Shown here: positions 25,107 to 37,000 of the stretch, one piece after another
Numbering within the stretch: position 1 is the first letter of the stretch
Layout: each line of letters begins with the position of its first letter
Source: Distichodus sexfasciatus
Taxonomy: Eukaryota > Chordata > Actinopteri > Characiformes > Distichodontidae
Reading direction: 5' to 3'
Assembly (NCBI GenBank): GCA_032718565.1
Contig: JAVGVS010000018.1
Location: forward strand, 1,966,254-2,030,253
Length of the DNA stretch: 64,000 bases
The notes under the pieces: model-generated
The model's input: only the letters and a program-made list of their open reading frames with translations
Database searches by the model: none
What the model was told of the DNA's origin: nothing
Position numbers and translations under genes: made by a program

Positions 25107-25665
25107 ATGACTCTAAGTATTAAATACATTGGGGCAACCATCCTCATGCTGTCAGTTCTAATTGAAGTTGGACAGCTTTATCCAAGCACCAGTAAGTATA
25201 TATCCTCCATTTGGACACTTAGGAAATATGTATTTAGGTTTCATGTACTACAAATATTTTCAGAATACTGTGTAATTATGTTCATGCCTTTCTTTTGCTT
25301 TGAAAAAGATGGCTGTCAAAAGTGCAGACTTGTGAAAAACGACTTCTTCTCAATACCTGGTGCTACTGTTCATCAGTGCATGGGATGCTGCTTTTCAAGG
25401 GCTTACCCAACTCCTTTGAGGTCCAAGCAAACTATGGCTGTCCCCAAGAACATCACATCTGAGGCCACATGCTGTGTTGCCAGAGAAACCGAGCAGGTAA
25501 AAATAAATAAATCACTTTTTACAATTCTGTTGTAGAACATTATGCATTATATACTTTATATAAATTATATTGTTTTTTTTGGTCTTGCAGGTTATTATCA
25601 ATAACATACGACTAACGAACCACTCAGACTGTCACTGCAGCACTTGCTACTATCATAAAGATTAG
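25107..25665 (+). CDS. cga: Glycoprotein hormone alpha subunit (common alpha of FSH, LH, TSH)
   Basis: This secreted cystine-knot subunit pairs with the FSH, LH and TSH beta chains in pituitary cells. Coding exons 25107-25191, 25309-25496 and 25591-25665 give 115 residues; with the non-coding first exon (to 25024) this is the usual four-exon plan. The signal peptide is about 24 residues (MTLSIKYIGATILMLSVL...), leaving a mature chain starting YPSTNGCQKC. All ten cysteines are present (CQKC, QCMGCC, TCCV, DCHCSTC). Both N-glycosylation sites are kept (KNIT, NHS), as is the core CCFSRAYPTPLRSK. The N-terminus is short, and the stretch after CCVA (RETEQVIINNIRLTNHS) differs from the VKRV...VNDVKLVNHT form I remember in most teleosts. 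The chosen ATG follows acceptor atacatag. AATAAA at 25892-25897 ends the gene. Confidence 0.95.
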
Positions 25666-25891
25666 ATTTTATGACATCTTTGACTAATGTTTATTAAATC
25701 ACTTGAATATAAGTTACACTACAAAACAATTATTTCATTGCAGCTTGCCTCTTCTGTCCTTAAAATGTATTATTATTCAAATTATTGCTCTACACTTTAG
25801 AGACCTAGGCCAGTCTGTAATCAGCCTACTGAATGTTATAATTTAATATTTACTGTTCTTGTCCATCATTTCGATCATGCACTTTCTCCCA

Positions 25892-25897
25892 AATAAA
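25892..25897 (+). terminator. cga: Poly(A) signal of cga
   Basis: AATAAA about 230 nt past the cga stop codon, the first canonical signal downstream. Confidence 0.7.
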
Positions 25898-26879
25898 GCT
25901 TGGCTGCAAAAACAAATCTATTTCTTTTTATGCCTAAAATGACTTGTGCCTTTATATTGAAACATAATTACCAACTAATTCTGAACAGTCTTACTTTTTC
26001 CTCTTTTCAATTGACTAGATTTGCTCTTTACAATTTAATGTTTTTGTCCATTAATTGTATCCAAAATATGGTGGAAGAATATTGTAATGTGTGGGGAAAT
26101 AAGGTAATGGAAAGAAGACTTTCAAATGAGAGTCTTCATGAACCTAAAAGAAGTCTAGTTGCCTTTGATTCAAGCTCTCAAGACTACCATGTCCTGGAGA
26201 ACTGAAAACCTACACAGACATCACAGACATCGCAATGAAATACAATTCTAAGCTATCAACATTGTAGGCTCACAATAAATCAATAAAAAGTGCTGAATTT
26301 CTTTATTAGCGCTAGATTCTTAGATTTTTACTTGTCTGGGTGTCCCCTTAGTTATAACAGGTCCATTAATACAGTCATATGGACTTCATTTCTATTCTTA
26401 TATTGACCAGTAGCATAACCACAATTTCAATGTGTTACTTGTTCTACTGGCTTTCATTGATTGTTAGCCACATTAGCTTTTAGTCTAGGGTGTTATATCA
26501 GACACGACTATTTAAATGGACAAAATGAGGTCAACTGTCTGTGAATAAACGTGCTATGGGAAGTTAAACTGCAGTGGAAAGCCACATTTAAATGACTTAT
26601 TTTGTTAGAGGGCGCGAAGTCAGTAGGTCAGTGTCAGCGAAGCAGCGCTACAGAACGTCTAAAAGCGCATACTTCCGTACTCGATAGTATATCCGGATAC
26701 AAAGGCACCTTGTGGCCCACATAATATTTAGTAGGCTAGAATGCGGCTCGGGCCGTATCCCCTGGTTACAGGCTCCCCGAAAAAAAGGCCGTTCGTCCGC
26801 GTCATCTTGCGTGCGGTGCACGAGCGTAGCGCGTGCGTGCGCGGAGTTCTGGCCGAACGCGGCCGTGATTGTTGTGAAG
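25898..26879 (+). promoter_or_regulatory. znf292: cga-znf292 spacer and znf292 CpG-rich promoter
   Basis: Positions 25898 to about 26590 are AT-rich with nothing recognised. From about 26610 base composition shifts to CpG-rich, marking the znf292 promoter and 5' UTR. AAGATGGCGG at 26877-26886 overlaps the start codon and fits the YY1-type element common at housekeeping starts. No TATA box. Confidence 0.5.
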
Positions 26880-27948
26880 ATGGCGGAGGAGGAGGCTGAG
26901 AAAGAATACGACACAAGGCTAGAGACCGCGGCCCTCCGAAAACGCTTCGAAGATCTGACCACGGCGCTACGCGAGAGCACCGACTCGCCGTCGGACGCCT
27001 CCGCTCGCTTTTGCCACGAGTTTTGCCAGGTAGGCGTCACTACGCCTGCATTTTTTGTACCGTTACGGACCGTTGGTGCTGCGTGTCTCCATCATCGCGG
27101 TGAGCTAACGCTAGCCGAGCGGCTAACCCAGCGCAGCCCTGCGGTCTGTGACGGAGAGACTGACCGGCTTGCGGGTAGAATAAAAAAACGACCCGGTGGC
27201 TCGTTGCTCCGGTGCAGCCTTTTGCGCTTCAACCAATGGCCACATACTTAGACCGCGGCTCGAGCACGACGCCGCAGAGCGCAAGGGTTTTCGCGAGAGG
27301 TAATTTAAGGGGGGGGAATTCGGCTTGCTCGCGGCAGGGCGCTGCAGCTTCGAGCCTGCCAAGCCCCCCGTGATATAGCTGGTCGGCTAAATGGCTAGCT
27401 GGCTAGCTTTTTGTGGCACCTTACGCTAATTGCATGGCTAATAAGGGAGTGTCTCGACACGAAATGCGGCCATCCACGCCAGCTTGTGCACGGCGATGCC
27501 TTTTGGGAGGTTTTGAGGTTGTTTGCATCGAGCAGAACCGCATTTGCGGTGAAATAAAGAACCCAGTTCCAAATGGAGGACTGCCATAGATTCCGTGCAT
27601 AAAACGCACCGATTAGGCTAATGACAAACGTTCTACCTGTATGTTTCCCCCCATATTTCTCCCATTTTTATGTGACATAGACTTTTTTCTTGCGTGTAAA
27701 CGTGCAGAATAGAAGAGGTTTGTCTTAGGGGTTGCAGTATCCAGGTGGTGGAAATCCAGCATGTTCAAGCGGTGCTGATTTGCTTTGAAGAGCACCATTT
27801 TTGTTGTAAATGGGTCGAAATGGACACTGGGTTAGGGCAGGGCTGGGTGCGGAGAAATTCATAAACTAGCGTGTGCACTACACTATTAAATAATTTAATA
27901 GATACACACTCACAAATTAGCTCTATTTACTACTTGCGCATATGTATA

Positions 27949-28007
<59 letters not shown>

Positions 28008-28008
28008 C

Positions 28009-28040
<32 letters not shown>

Positions 28041-31000
28041 ATATAATTTACGTTTGCAAATTAATTCAAGGGTAGGTATGTCTGCATTCACCATAAGACA
28101 AATCAAGATTCTTTATTTGTCATGTGCATATGATGTATAACGTGCAGTAAAATGTATCCTGAACCGCTCTTTCTTTTTTGTTAAAAAACAAGTTCTTTGA
28201 GAAGTTAAAAAGATAAAAACATGAAAAATACAATTAAAAAGTTTAAGTCAAAAAGAATGTTACAGTTTGAAATGTAATACAAATCTAAACGGATTTACAG
28301 ATGTATAAAGTTAAAGTGCATTATGAAATACCTACACAACAGTGTAAACTATGTAGAAACCTGTGTAACAGTGTAGCAACTTGAACAGTGCATGTAATAA
28401 ATTATGACTTATTACACTATGAAATGTGACAGACAATATGATGTGAAACACACTAAAAAGGGGTCACAGTACAGTGTTCGTGAACTTAATACTATGATAG
28501 GCAGGCAGTTATGTCCTAATTGAGGAGTACTATTAATTTTTTGCTGCCAACTTTTTAGCCATCTTGTGCATTTTCAAGTTCAGACTTTGCACACAGGATC
28601 ACTGTTAACTAGATATTTTTGGGCAGATGGTATAGATAGAAATGATTATTCCACTGTAAAATATCAAATGCAGCACACCAGTGTTTGACTTTATTTGTAC
28701 AATGGTGCCAATGATAAATATTGTATTTAAGAGTATTCTGCAGCCTGAAAATATTTGTCCAGCCCTAGGTCCTGTGTACAAAATTTGAAATTGTTTCATG
28801 GGTCATGTCTAAGCTCGAGGATAGCTAGCACTAGGACAGATGGACTATAGTCTGTAATTGTATCCCTGTGGAATGCATCTGTTTGGTATGTGTACATAAT
28901 AAAGTAGTAATTGAGTGTAGGTATAAGGAAGAACGGTCCTCAGGTGTTTTGAGATTATAAATTCGGTGAATTCTGTGAGTACACAAATATCCATCCACAC
29001 TGGGGGCTGCTAAATAGATCAGATCTAATGGTTGACATGTCATTGGTCTATTGCTTTGTGGTGCCTGGTGTCTGTGATGCTAACTCTGCATTCTTGCTAA
29101 GTCAGTTGATAGCTTGGGCACAAAATATGACATCAAAATTCCCAGAAGGATTCAGTAACAATAAGAAGAAAATAAAAATGGAAAAATCATTGGATGTTTA
29201 TCTGGGTTTTATTGACATAGAACTTAGAACTTACAAAAAAGATGAAGAACTAAATGGCAATGGACTATCCAGGGCATTAAAAGGTCCAGCCTGTAATCTT
29301 ATAGACTTATTCTTCACCTTAATGCACCTGAAGTTGGATATGATTTTAAAGTGAAATGGTCATAGACATTTGAGACCATTTATTTGTAGACATGGCACTG
29401 CAATTCTTTAAAAAATGAAAACTTGAGGCAAAACTATTTTTCCCCTTAATAGGCAGTAGGTAGTATAACCCCTTATGCTTAAATGTATTTTTTGTTACAA
29501 ATGCTAATTGTTTGATTAAACATTGAATTAAATTCTATCTTGTTTCTGTCTTTTCTTTTCTGAGAGATTGACTTCATAATCAGTGTATTCTTAGCTATAC
29601 TATGGTGGTGTGGGTACTAAAAGATTTACTTCAGAGGTCTGTTTGACATGTCCATGTCATTCACAAGCAATGCACTGCCAAATGCAGACATCAGCAAATA
29701 CCACAGTGTATTAAATGTTTGTACTTTCTTATCAGATACTTGTGGAGCATGGAGGCCAGTGGAAGCCTGAGGAAAATCCCCTGCCTTTACTGGAGATGTA
29801 CACAGTGGCAATACTATGCTTTGCCGAGGCCACCCCCTCTCTCTTCCCTGAATGTGAACATGTCGCTGTTGTACTTGAAAAGTTAGCTCTGTGAGTAGAA
29901 AATAAGTACTTTTGGAGGAAGATTTGTGTATATATGAATGAGTTTTTATGCCAGAATAACGTGGACACTTACTAACTCTGTGGATCTGTTTTTTAGGAGT
30001 TGTCTGGATTTTCTGCTCTCTCTCTCGGAGGAAGTCTCAGGTGCCTTATGGGAAGATTTTCAGGCCTCTGTCAAGGTGTGACCTGTTCTTTGATGGTTTA
30101 AGGGGAAAGCTGGCTGTTTTGCCCTACAGTCTATTTGGACACATTGAAATAGTTAATTTTTAGATAAAGCTGCACTGATTATTACATGCCTTAGGTTAGG
30201 TTTTGCAAGTTTGGTGAGACTTGGAAAGTTGTGTTGTGTGAAATGATGAAACAAACTCAAGGTTATATGTCTTTTGCCTGTATCTCAGTCATTAAACCTT
30301 GCAATGTAGCCTTGGTAGTGAAGTGTAAATTTGATAATTTTATGGTAAGTTGCAACAGTTTAGGTAAATGCTATCTGTTTTGCCTCATGTCACATGATCC
30401 TCTCGCAGGTGGCGCATGGCATTCTTCAGACAAATGGGAATTTGCAGCTCAATATGCTAATGACTGTAGCTGAAGAAAATGGTGTTTGGAACAACGCCAT
30501 TCTGACCAGCCTTCTGTCAAACAACAAGCCAGATGTTGGAAAAGGTAAACACATTATACATTCTATTATGTTACTTATTGTTTTTGTACATTTAATTACT
30601 ACTATACTTTCTACTCTTACCATTTTTTAAAGTGTTGTAACATTTACTATATTATTAATGTTCATAGTTCATGAATTTATGACTCGGGAAGGAGCTACAC
30701 TGCTTGAAATGCGAATAAAGCACCTAATCAAGCGTAAGTGTGTGGAAAAGGCTGCAGTACTTGCAAAGACATGTGCAGAGGTTCCAGAATTTGGTGGAAA
30801 GAAGAATTTCAAACAGATGTACCTTGTGTGTCTGTGTGAGACAATTTCTGAGGAGGAACTCATGCAAGAGGTCAGTGCTTTTTATTTTCAGTGTTCAGTT
30901 ATAGCAGTAAATAATATAGCAGTAAATAAGTCCAAGTCAAAACAAAGCTGTGGTTTATTGAGGAGTGTAGGGGTTCAGACTAGTGGATTGCAAAATAATG

Positions 31001-34000
31001 TAAAATTTTAATGTTCAAAACTGTATTTTATAATTGTATTAAACTAATTGTGTTGAAGTAAATGGCTAAATCTGTCTTTTCCTTATTTGAACCTTATCTT
31101 TTTCACATTACAAAATAGGGATGCACCGATCGATCGGCCAACGATCGGAATCGGCCGGTTTTTGGCCTGATCGGTGATCACTCACACGTATTGCCGATTT
31201 CAACCTGATCATGCGCATTACTTGCATATGAGGCGCCAAACGGGACAAAAGTCAAGCGAAACTGCGCGAGAGTGGTTGAATTGAACTTAAGTGCGTGAGA
31301 GAAATCGAGCAGCACAGCCATGCGCGCATTCAGGCAGCGTTCACATGTACGCTCAATGGAGGCGTTTCTCATTCACTTTGAATGGGGTGACATCGTGCGG
31401 CGACGAAATGAATTTTGGGTGCATGAGTATGGCGTCACATCAGTGCCAAAACTAGAGCGCGCAAAATGGCTTGCAAAATTGCAAAAAAATTCGCGGGCAT
31501 AAATGCGTTATGTATTTTTCCTATCGCGAATATCTTTTTTTCCCCTCTCGATGTGTTAAATGTTCTCGCGCGCGAAGTCGATTACCGACGAGCGGCTTTT
31601 TTTGCTCAATTTCTGCGCACGCGGTTTGAAAGGGGGCGGGTTTTGGCAGTTTGGGGGCGGGGTTTTGGCAGCTTCTGCCTGCGAATCCTATTGGCCGATG
31701 ACTCCTGGTCTTGTGATTGACTGCACACTACAGACTACTGTTTTTACAGAAAAACCAAAGATGACGGAGGAAGAGGAACGGCGACAGGTGGATTAAACAC
31801 AAGTTATAGTTTATCAACCTTATAATTATAATTTAATAGTTAGGTCTTACACGTTTAATAAGCACGCAATCAATGGCTCCCCTTGCCCACTTGTCTGTCC
31901 CCAATTCAAGATTAACACAGATGCACAAGTCAATCACAAGATGATCACTAGATGATCAGCCGTTTTCCATAGTTGAGGATACAGGCTTCAGAAATCTGAT
32001 AAATCACCTCTGCCCAAAATACACAATGCCAAGTAGGCGTTACTTTTCGGATGTCGAGTTAGCGGAGTTGTTACATTTTACGAGTTACATTTTATTTATT
32101 TAAATTTGTAAAGAAAATTTGTTATGAAAATAAAGCATTATATTAAAGAAAATTAGGTTTTTGTTTGTATTTGCTGTAGAGCTGCCCCTATTATATGTCA
32201 CTATTATAAAAGTAACTAAAACAGGGAAACAGAGAAAGTAACTACCGCGCTACATTAAAATTAGTTGAAACCCATTTTTTTTGTGTCGATGTCGTCGACT
32301 ACTCGCAGCAGCTCTAATTTTCTGTTATCTGGAAAAAAAATCTGTATCGGAAAAATCGGTATCGGCTGATCACACTTATAAAAAAATCGGTAATCGGAAT
32401 CTGCCAAGAAAATTGCAATCGGTGCATTCCTATTACAAAATGTAGCTGTTTATTCATATTGATGTACAGGTACACTGTTGTTGGGCATCGGAGTGAGATT
32501 TTCTTATTTTAACTTTTTTGACATTCCAAATAATCATATTTAAAAATTAAAGTAGCATGTCTTAACCACCTCACAAACAAATGTACTATGTTTGCAGTGC
32601 TTTATTCACAACGGTGGTTAGTTTGATAGTCTGTGTTCCTGTCTATTTGCTGTTACTTTTCTAATTAAAATAATAATAATGTATTATTAGAACTGTTGGA
32701 AGACTAAAATTGTATGATGAGGAACTTTCCCCAATTTATTCAGATAAAGGAGATGGACTGCAAAGATGCTCTGGATATGATTTGTAATTTGGAGTCTGAG
32801 GAAAATGAAAAAGGTGCCCTAAGTCTTTGCACAGCCTTCTTCAAGCGCCAGCTTCTCCAAGGGGATGTTTATTGTGCCTGGTAGGACTGTTTCCTCACAG
32901 TTTATATCTGTTTCTCTTGGCCTACTGTGCATTGTGTATTGTCTGAAAAACAGTGTTTCTGCATGACAGTTTAATAGATTTGACCACTTTTTATTTATCA
33001 TGGCAAATGTTATAACATTTGCTTTTTCCAGAACAACAGACTATAAGTAATGTTATCTGTGTCAAAAGCTCTTTGGAAAATCTAGCTTCCCTTACATATT
33101 AAATGTATGTTCTTAAATTTTAATACATTAGGTTTACACTAGTTAGGCTTTTCCAATAAATGCTTTGTAGTGAATTGAATAAACAAGAATAAAGTAGTAT
33201 TTTGAGATGGATAAGCGTTTTTAATAAAGATAGCATTGGCAGGTCACTGACATTTGCTTGTTTGTATTTTGTCTTGCAGGGAACTGACACTGTTTTGGAG
33301 TAAGCTACTAATACGCCTGGAATCTGCCCAGGCCTTTTTAGATCAATCTAGACTGTTAGCCCAACTCTCTGGGAGTGTTTACCACATCCTCCTCCTTATC
33401 AAGGTTATCCAGGCGGAGGTAAGCTTTCTTCATCATTATATCTCTATTAGAATGGATACTTGGGTGGGCACTAAAACATAATTCATTTCTGTGTATTCTA
33501 GATTCAGCATGAAGGACTTCCAGTGTGCATTGAAATGTGCATTCAGGCTCTGAAAATGGGAGAGAATGGCAGTGAAGACTGCAATACAACTATTTGCAAA
33601 ACTATCTCCTGCTTGTTGCCTCTGGACTTGGAAGTAAAGCGGGCCTGCCAGTTAACAGAGTTTCTGGTTAAGCCCACTGTGGATTCTTACTACGCAGTTG
33701 AAACGCTATTCAATGAACCTGACCAAAAACTGGAGGAGGAGAGTCTCCCCATTCCAAATTCTTTACGCTGTGATCTGTTGTTGGCCTTGAAGACACAGTG
33801 GCCTTTTGATCCTGAGTTCTGGGATTGGAAAACTCTAAAACGTCATTGCCTTGCCCTAATGGGAGATGAGGCATCCATTGTATCATCCATTGATAAGCTT
33901 AATGACAGTGAGGACAGCGAAGGGCTGCTGGATTCTAATGAGAAAGATTTCAAACATCTGGACTTCATCCTGGGTTCATCCAGTGAGCTTAGTGACGTCG

Positions 34001-37000
34001 ATGCTGAGAGAAAGAAGAAAAGGGAAATGAAGAAGCTGAGAGAAAGAGGATTTGTATCGGCAAGATTTCGCAACTGGCAGGCCTATATGCAGTATTGTGT
34101 GTTGTGTGATAAGGAGTTTCTTGGGCATAGGATAGTGAAACACGCACTCAAGCATGTCCAGGATGGTATTTTTCGTTGTCCAATATGTACCAAGACTTTT
34201 GATACAAGGGCAGTCCTTGAGCCTCATGTAGCGTCACATGTAAAACAGTCATGCAAAGAACGACTTGCTGCTATGAACGCAACAAAGAGAGCCTGTGCAG
34301 AATCCTTATTCAAGGAACAGGATCACAGCAAGCCTGCTATAAGCGAAGGCAAGGCTGCGTACCCTAACTTTGTAGGATCTTCGAACACTAATTCTAGCGC
34401 TGCTGGGAAAGTCAAAATGAAAATATCCTCCCCTAAAAGGGGGAACCCTGTGCGTGATGTTGAAAACACTGAAGACTGTTCCTGCCCTGTAACAAGCTGT
34501 CAGAAAGTTTTCAAGTATTTCAGAAATTTGGTCGCTCATGTTAAGGCTCACAAAAACGAAGAGGAAGCTACACATTTTCTTGAAATACAAAGCCAGAAAG
34601 CAGTTTGCCAGTATTGTCGTCGTCAATTTGTTAATGTCACTCACCTAAATGATCATTTGCGGATGCATTGTGGCGAGAAGCCATATTTTTGCATTCAGCT
34701 GGGATGCAAATGTAGCTTTAACTCTCATGCTGAGCTACTCATGCATAGAAAAGTGCACACACAGTTCCAAGCTCAGTGCATGTTTCCAAACTGTGGGAGA
34801 GTATTCGGCGAGGCTTACTTACTGTATGATCACGAAGCTCAGCACTACATTACATTCACTTGCAAAAGTCCTGATTGTGGCAAGGTGTTCTATTCACTGT
34901 CTCAGTTGCATTTGCATCACAAAGAGCATACAAGACAGGAGCTTTCTGATGGTGAGGGCTTCTTATTCCAAGGTGAAACACCAAACCAGAGTTCCTCAGA
35001 GCCGGAGCTTTCCTTCAGTGAGTTTGATGAGGTTCCAAAAGACTGTAGTCTGCTTAAAATGAAACACTCCATTGACAACATGATGAACTCTGTACATGAA
35101 TCTCTACAGGAACCGGAATGTTCTGTGTCCCTCACATCTGAGCCCTCAGTTACACTTGTTCAGTCACCAGCAGGACATGTTGTGGACCCTATTGAGGGGA
35201 CACAGGCTCCCAAAAAGGTGTGTGAAACGCAGCCTGGTGTTAAAAGCACAGGTCAGGTTCATCTTGTGCCATGCTACGTGAAACTGCAACCTGTCCCAAT
35301 AAAATATGATGACCCCATTTTTATAAATCTTCTAAAAAGCTCTGGCTCTTTGACTCCGCCACTCCTGCAAGATAAGAAACTGTTTTCCTTGACCTTCAAA
35401 GAGATTAAACCTGCTCAGAATTTACAAAATGGAATGACTGCAACAGCAAGCGCTCAGTCAACGTCACAACAAAATCTGACAAATGAAGAAAATACTCTCC
35501 CGCATGCCTGTCCATTTGAGACTTGTACACGGAAATACAGCACTTCAAAAAGTCTGTCAAGGCATGTTAAAAATGTGCATTTTGAAGCCTTTGAGGAGTG
35601 GAAACTGTCAAGGAAGTACAAGAGGATTGCAGATATTGCTTCAAGGAAATCTTTACCTGAACACGAAAGCCCCCGTTTTCAGTCTCCAAAGAAAAAGGCA
35701 AAACCCTCTAATATGGTAACATCAATGCAGTATACTGTAAAAAAGGAGGTGAAGTTTTCCACAGACACTACAACTGCAAATCCGACTGCACTCCCCTCTG
35801 GTGCTCCTGGCGCTCTGCCATTCAGTGCAAAATTTTGCCCTCCATTTGAAAACACTCAGAATGAAACATCATTATCTCAGACTATGCTAATGCAGTCCCA
35901 GATCTCAGAATCGTGGACCTCACCTTCCTTTGACGGATATAATTCTGATTACTCCATGCAGAATAACTACCCTTCTATGATGATGCCTGATGCCTTGCAG
36001 ACCTACCCATTGTTCATGTCACACAGTGACATGTTGTCAGATAGAGACGTGGACTATGCCTCTCCCTTAACTGATGGTGCCAAACCTGCAAATGTTCCAA
36101 ACTCAGATTCTCACTCGAGTGTGATGAACGAAGCCTCCAAATATGTGTCAAGCTCTCTAAGGGTACTGCATGCCCTTAATGGTGATCAAACATGTGAGAT
36201 GTCACAGGGAACATCGAGTGAAGAACTTGGATACATGGAAATCAGACAGAATCCTCAAAGTGTAATTCCTACCAACGCTGGTGATACACAAGCTGTGTCT
36301 GGACAAAATTTTAATCCATATTTTTCAGCCTTCTCATCAGAAGCATGCCCAACCCCAGCTCAGCCAACAGAAAAGACAAATAAAGAAGTCATAGTTAACC
36401 AAACTGACCCAGTGTTCTCACCAAATATCAAAACTATAACTAATTTTGCACCACCTATATGCAAAGAAGAACCACAATGCTTATCAGTTTCAAGTGTCAA
36501 TACCAACATGGTGGAAAGTGATCATGACGATTTAACCGTTCAAGAAACAGTACAAGTGACAAATGAAAGCATGTCCCCTGATGATAGAAGTGATACCAGT
36601 GAAGCTAAGAAGTCAAAGAAAATGAGACCATCAAAGAGAACTAAATGGCCTGCAATTATAAAGGATGGAAAAGTCATTTGCTGCAGGTGCTACAGAGAGT
36701 TTTCTAGCACAAAATCACTTGGAGGTCACTTGTCAAAACGTTCTCAGTGCAGACCAATAGATGAAGTGGATCTTACTGCTGATTTGCCTACTTCATTTCT
36801 GGATTTCCTCAATGATCCAGATATTTCAAATATCCAAACATGTCTTCCTAGAAATAGCATGCATGAGCAAGATCTCAAACCAATCATGTATCAGCAGTCA
36901 GATTCTGGTGTCCTTCCTAGTCACAATTTTTCAGATCTCCATAGCCCAGAATACTGTGTTCACAATGGCAATGTGGCAACTGACAGCACATATGAAATGA

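Noticed and set aside
26712..27251. 179-codon open frame around the znf292 start
   Set aside because: It is the znf292 first exon extended upstream into CpG-rich 5' UTR and downstream into the intron. The conserved start is MAEEEAEKEYD at 26880 and the donor is at 27030.
29028..29354. 108-codon open stretch in znf292 intron 1
   Set aside because: Low-complexity Lys/Glu-rich composition and no recognisable family. It does not fit the phase of neighbouring znf292 exons.
31320..31796. Open stretches inside the hAT-like element
   Set aside because: They do not resemble hAT transposase (no BED finger or dimerisation motif seen). They are treated as chance frames in GC-richer DNA.
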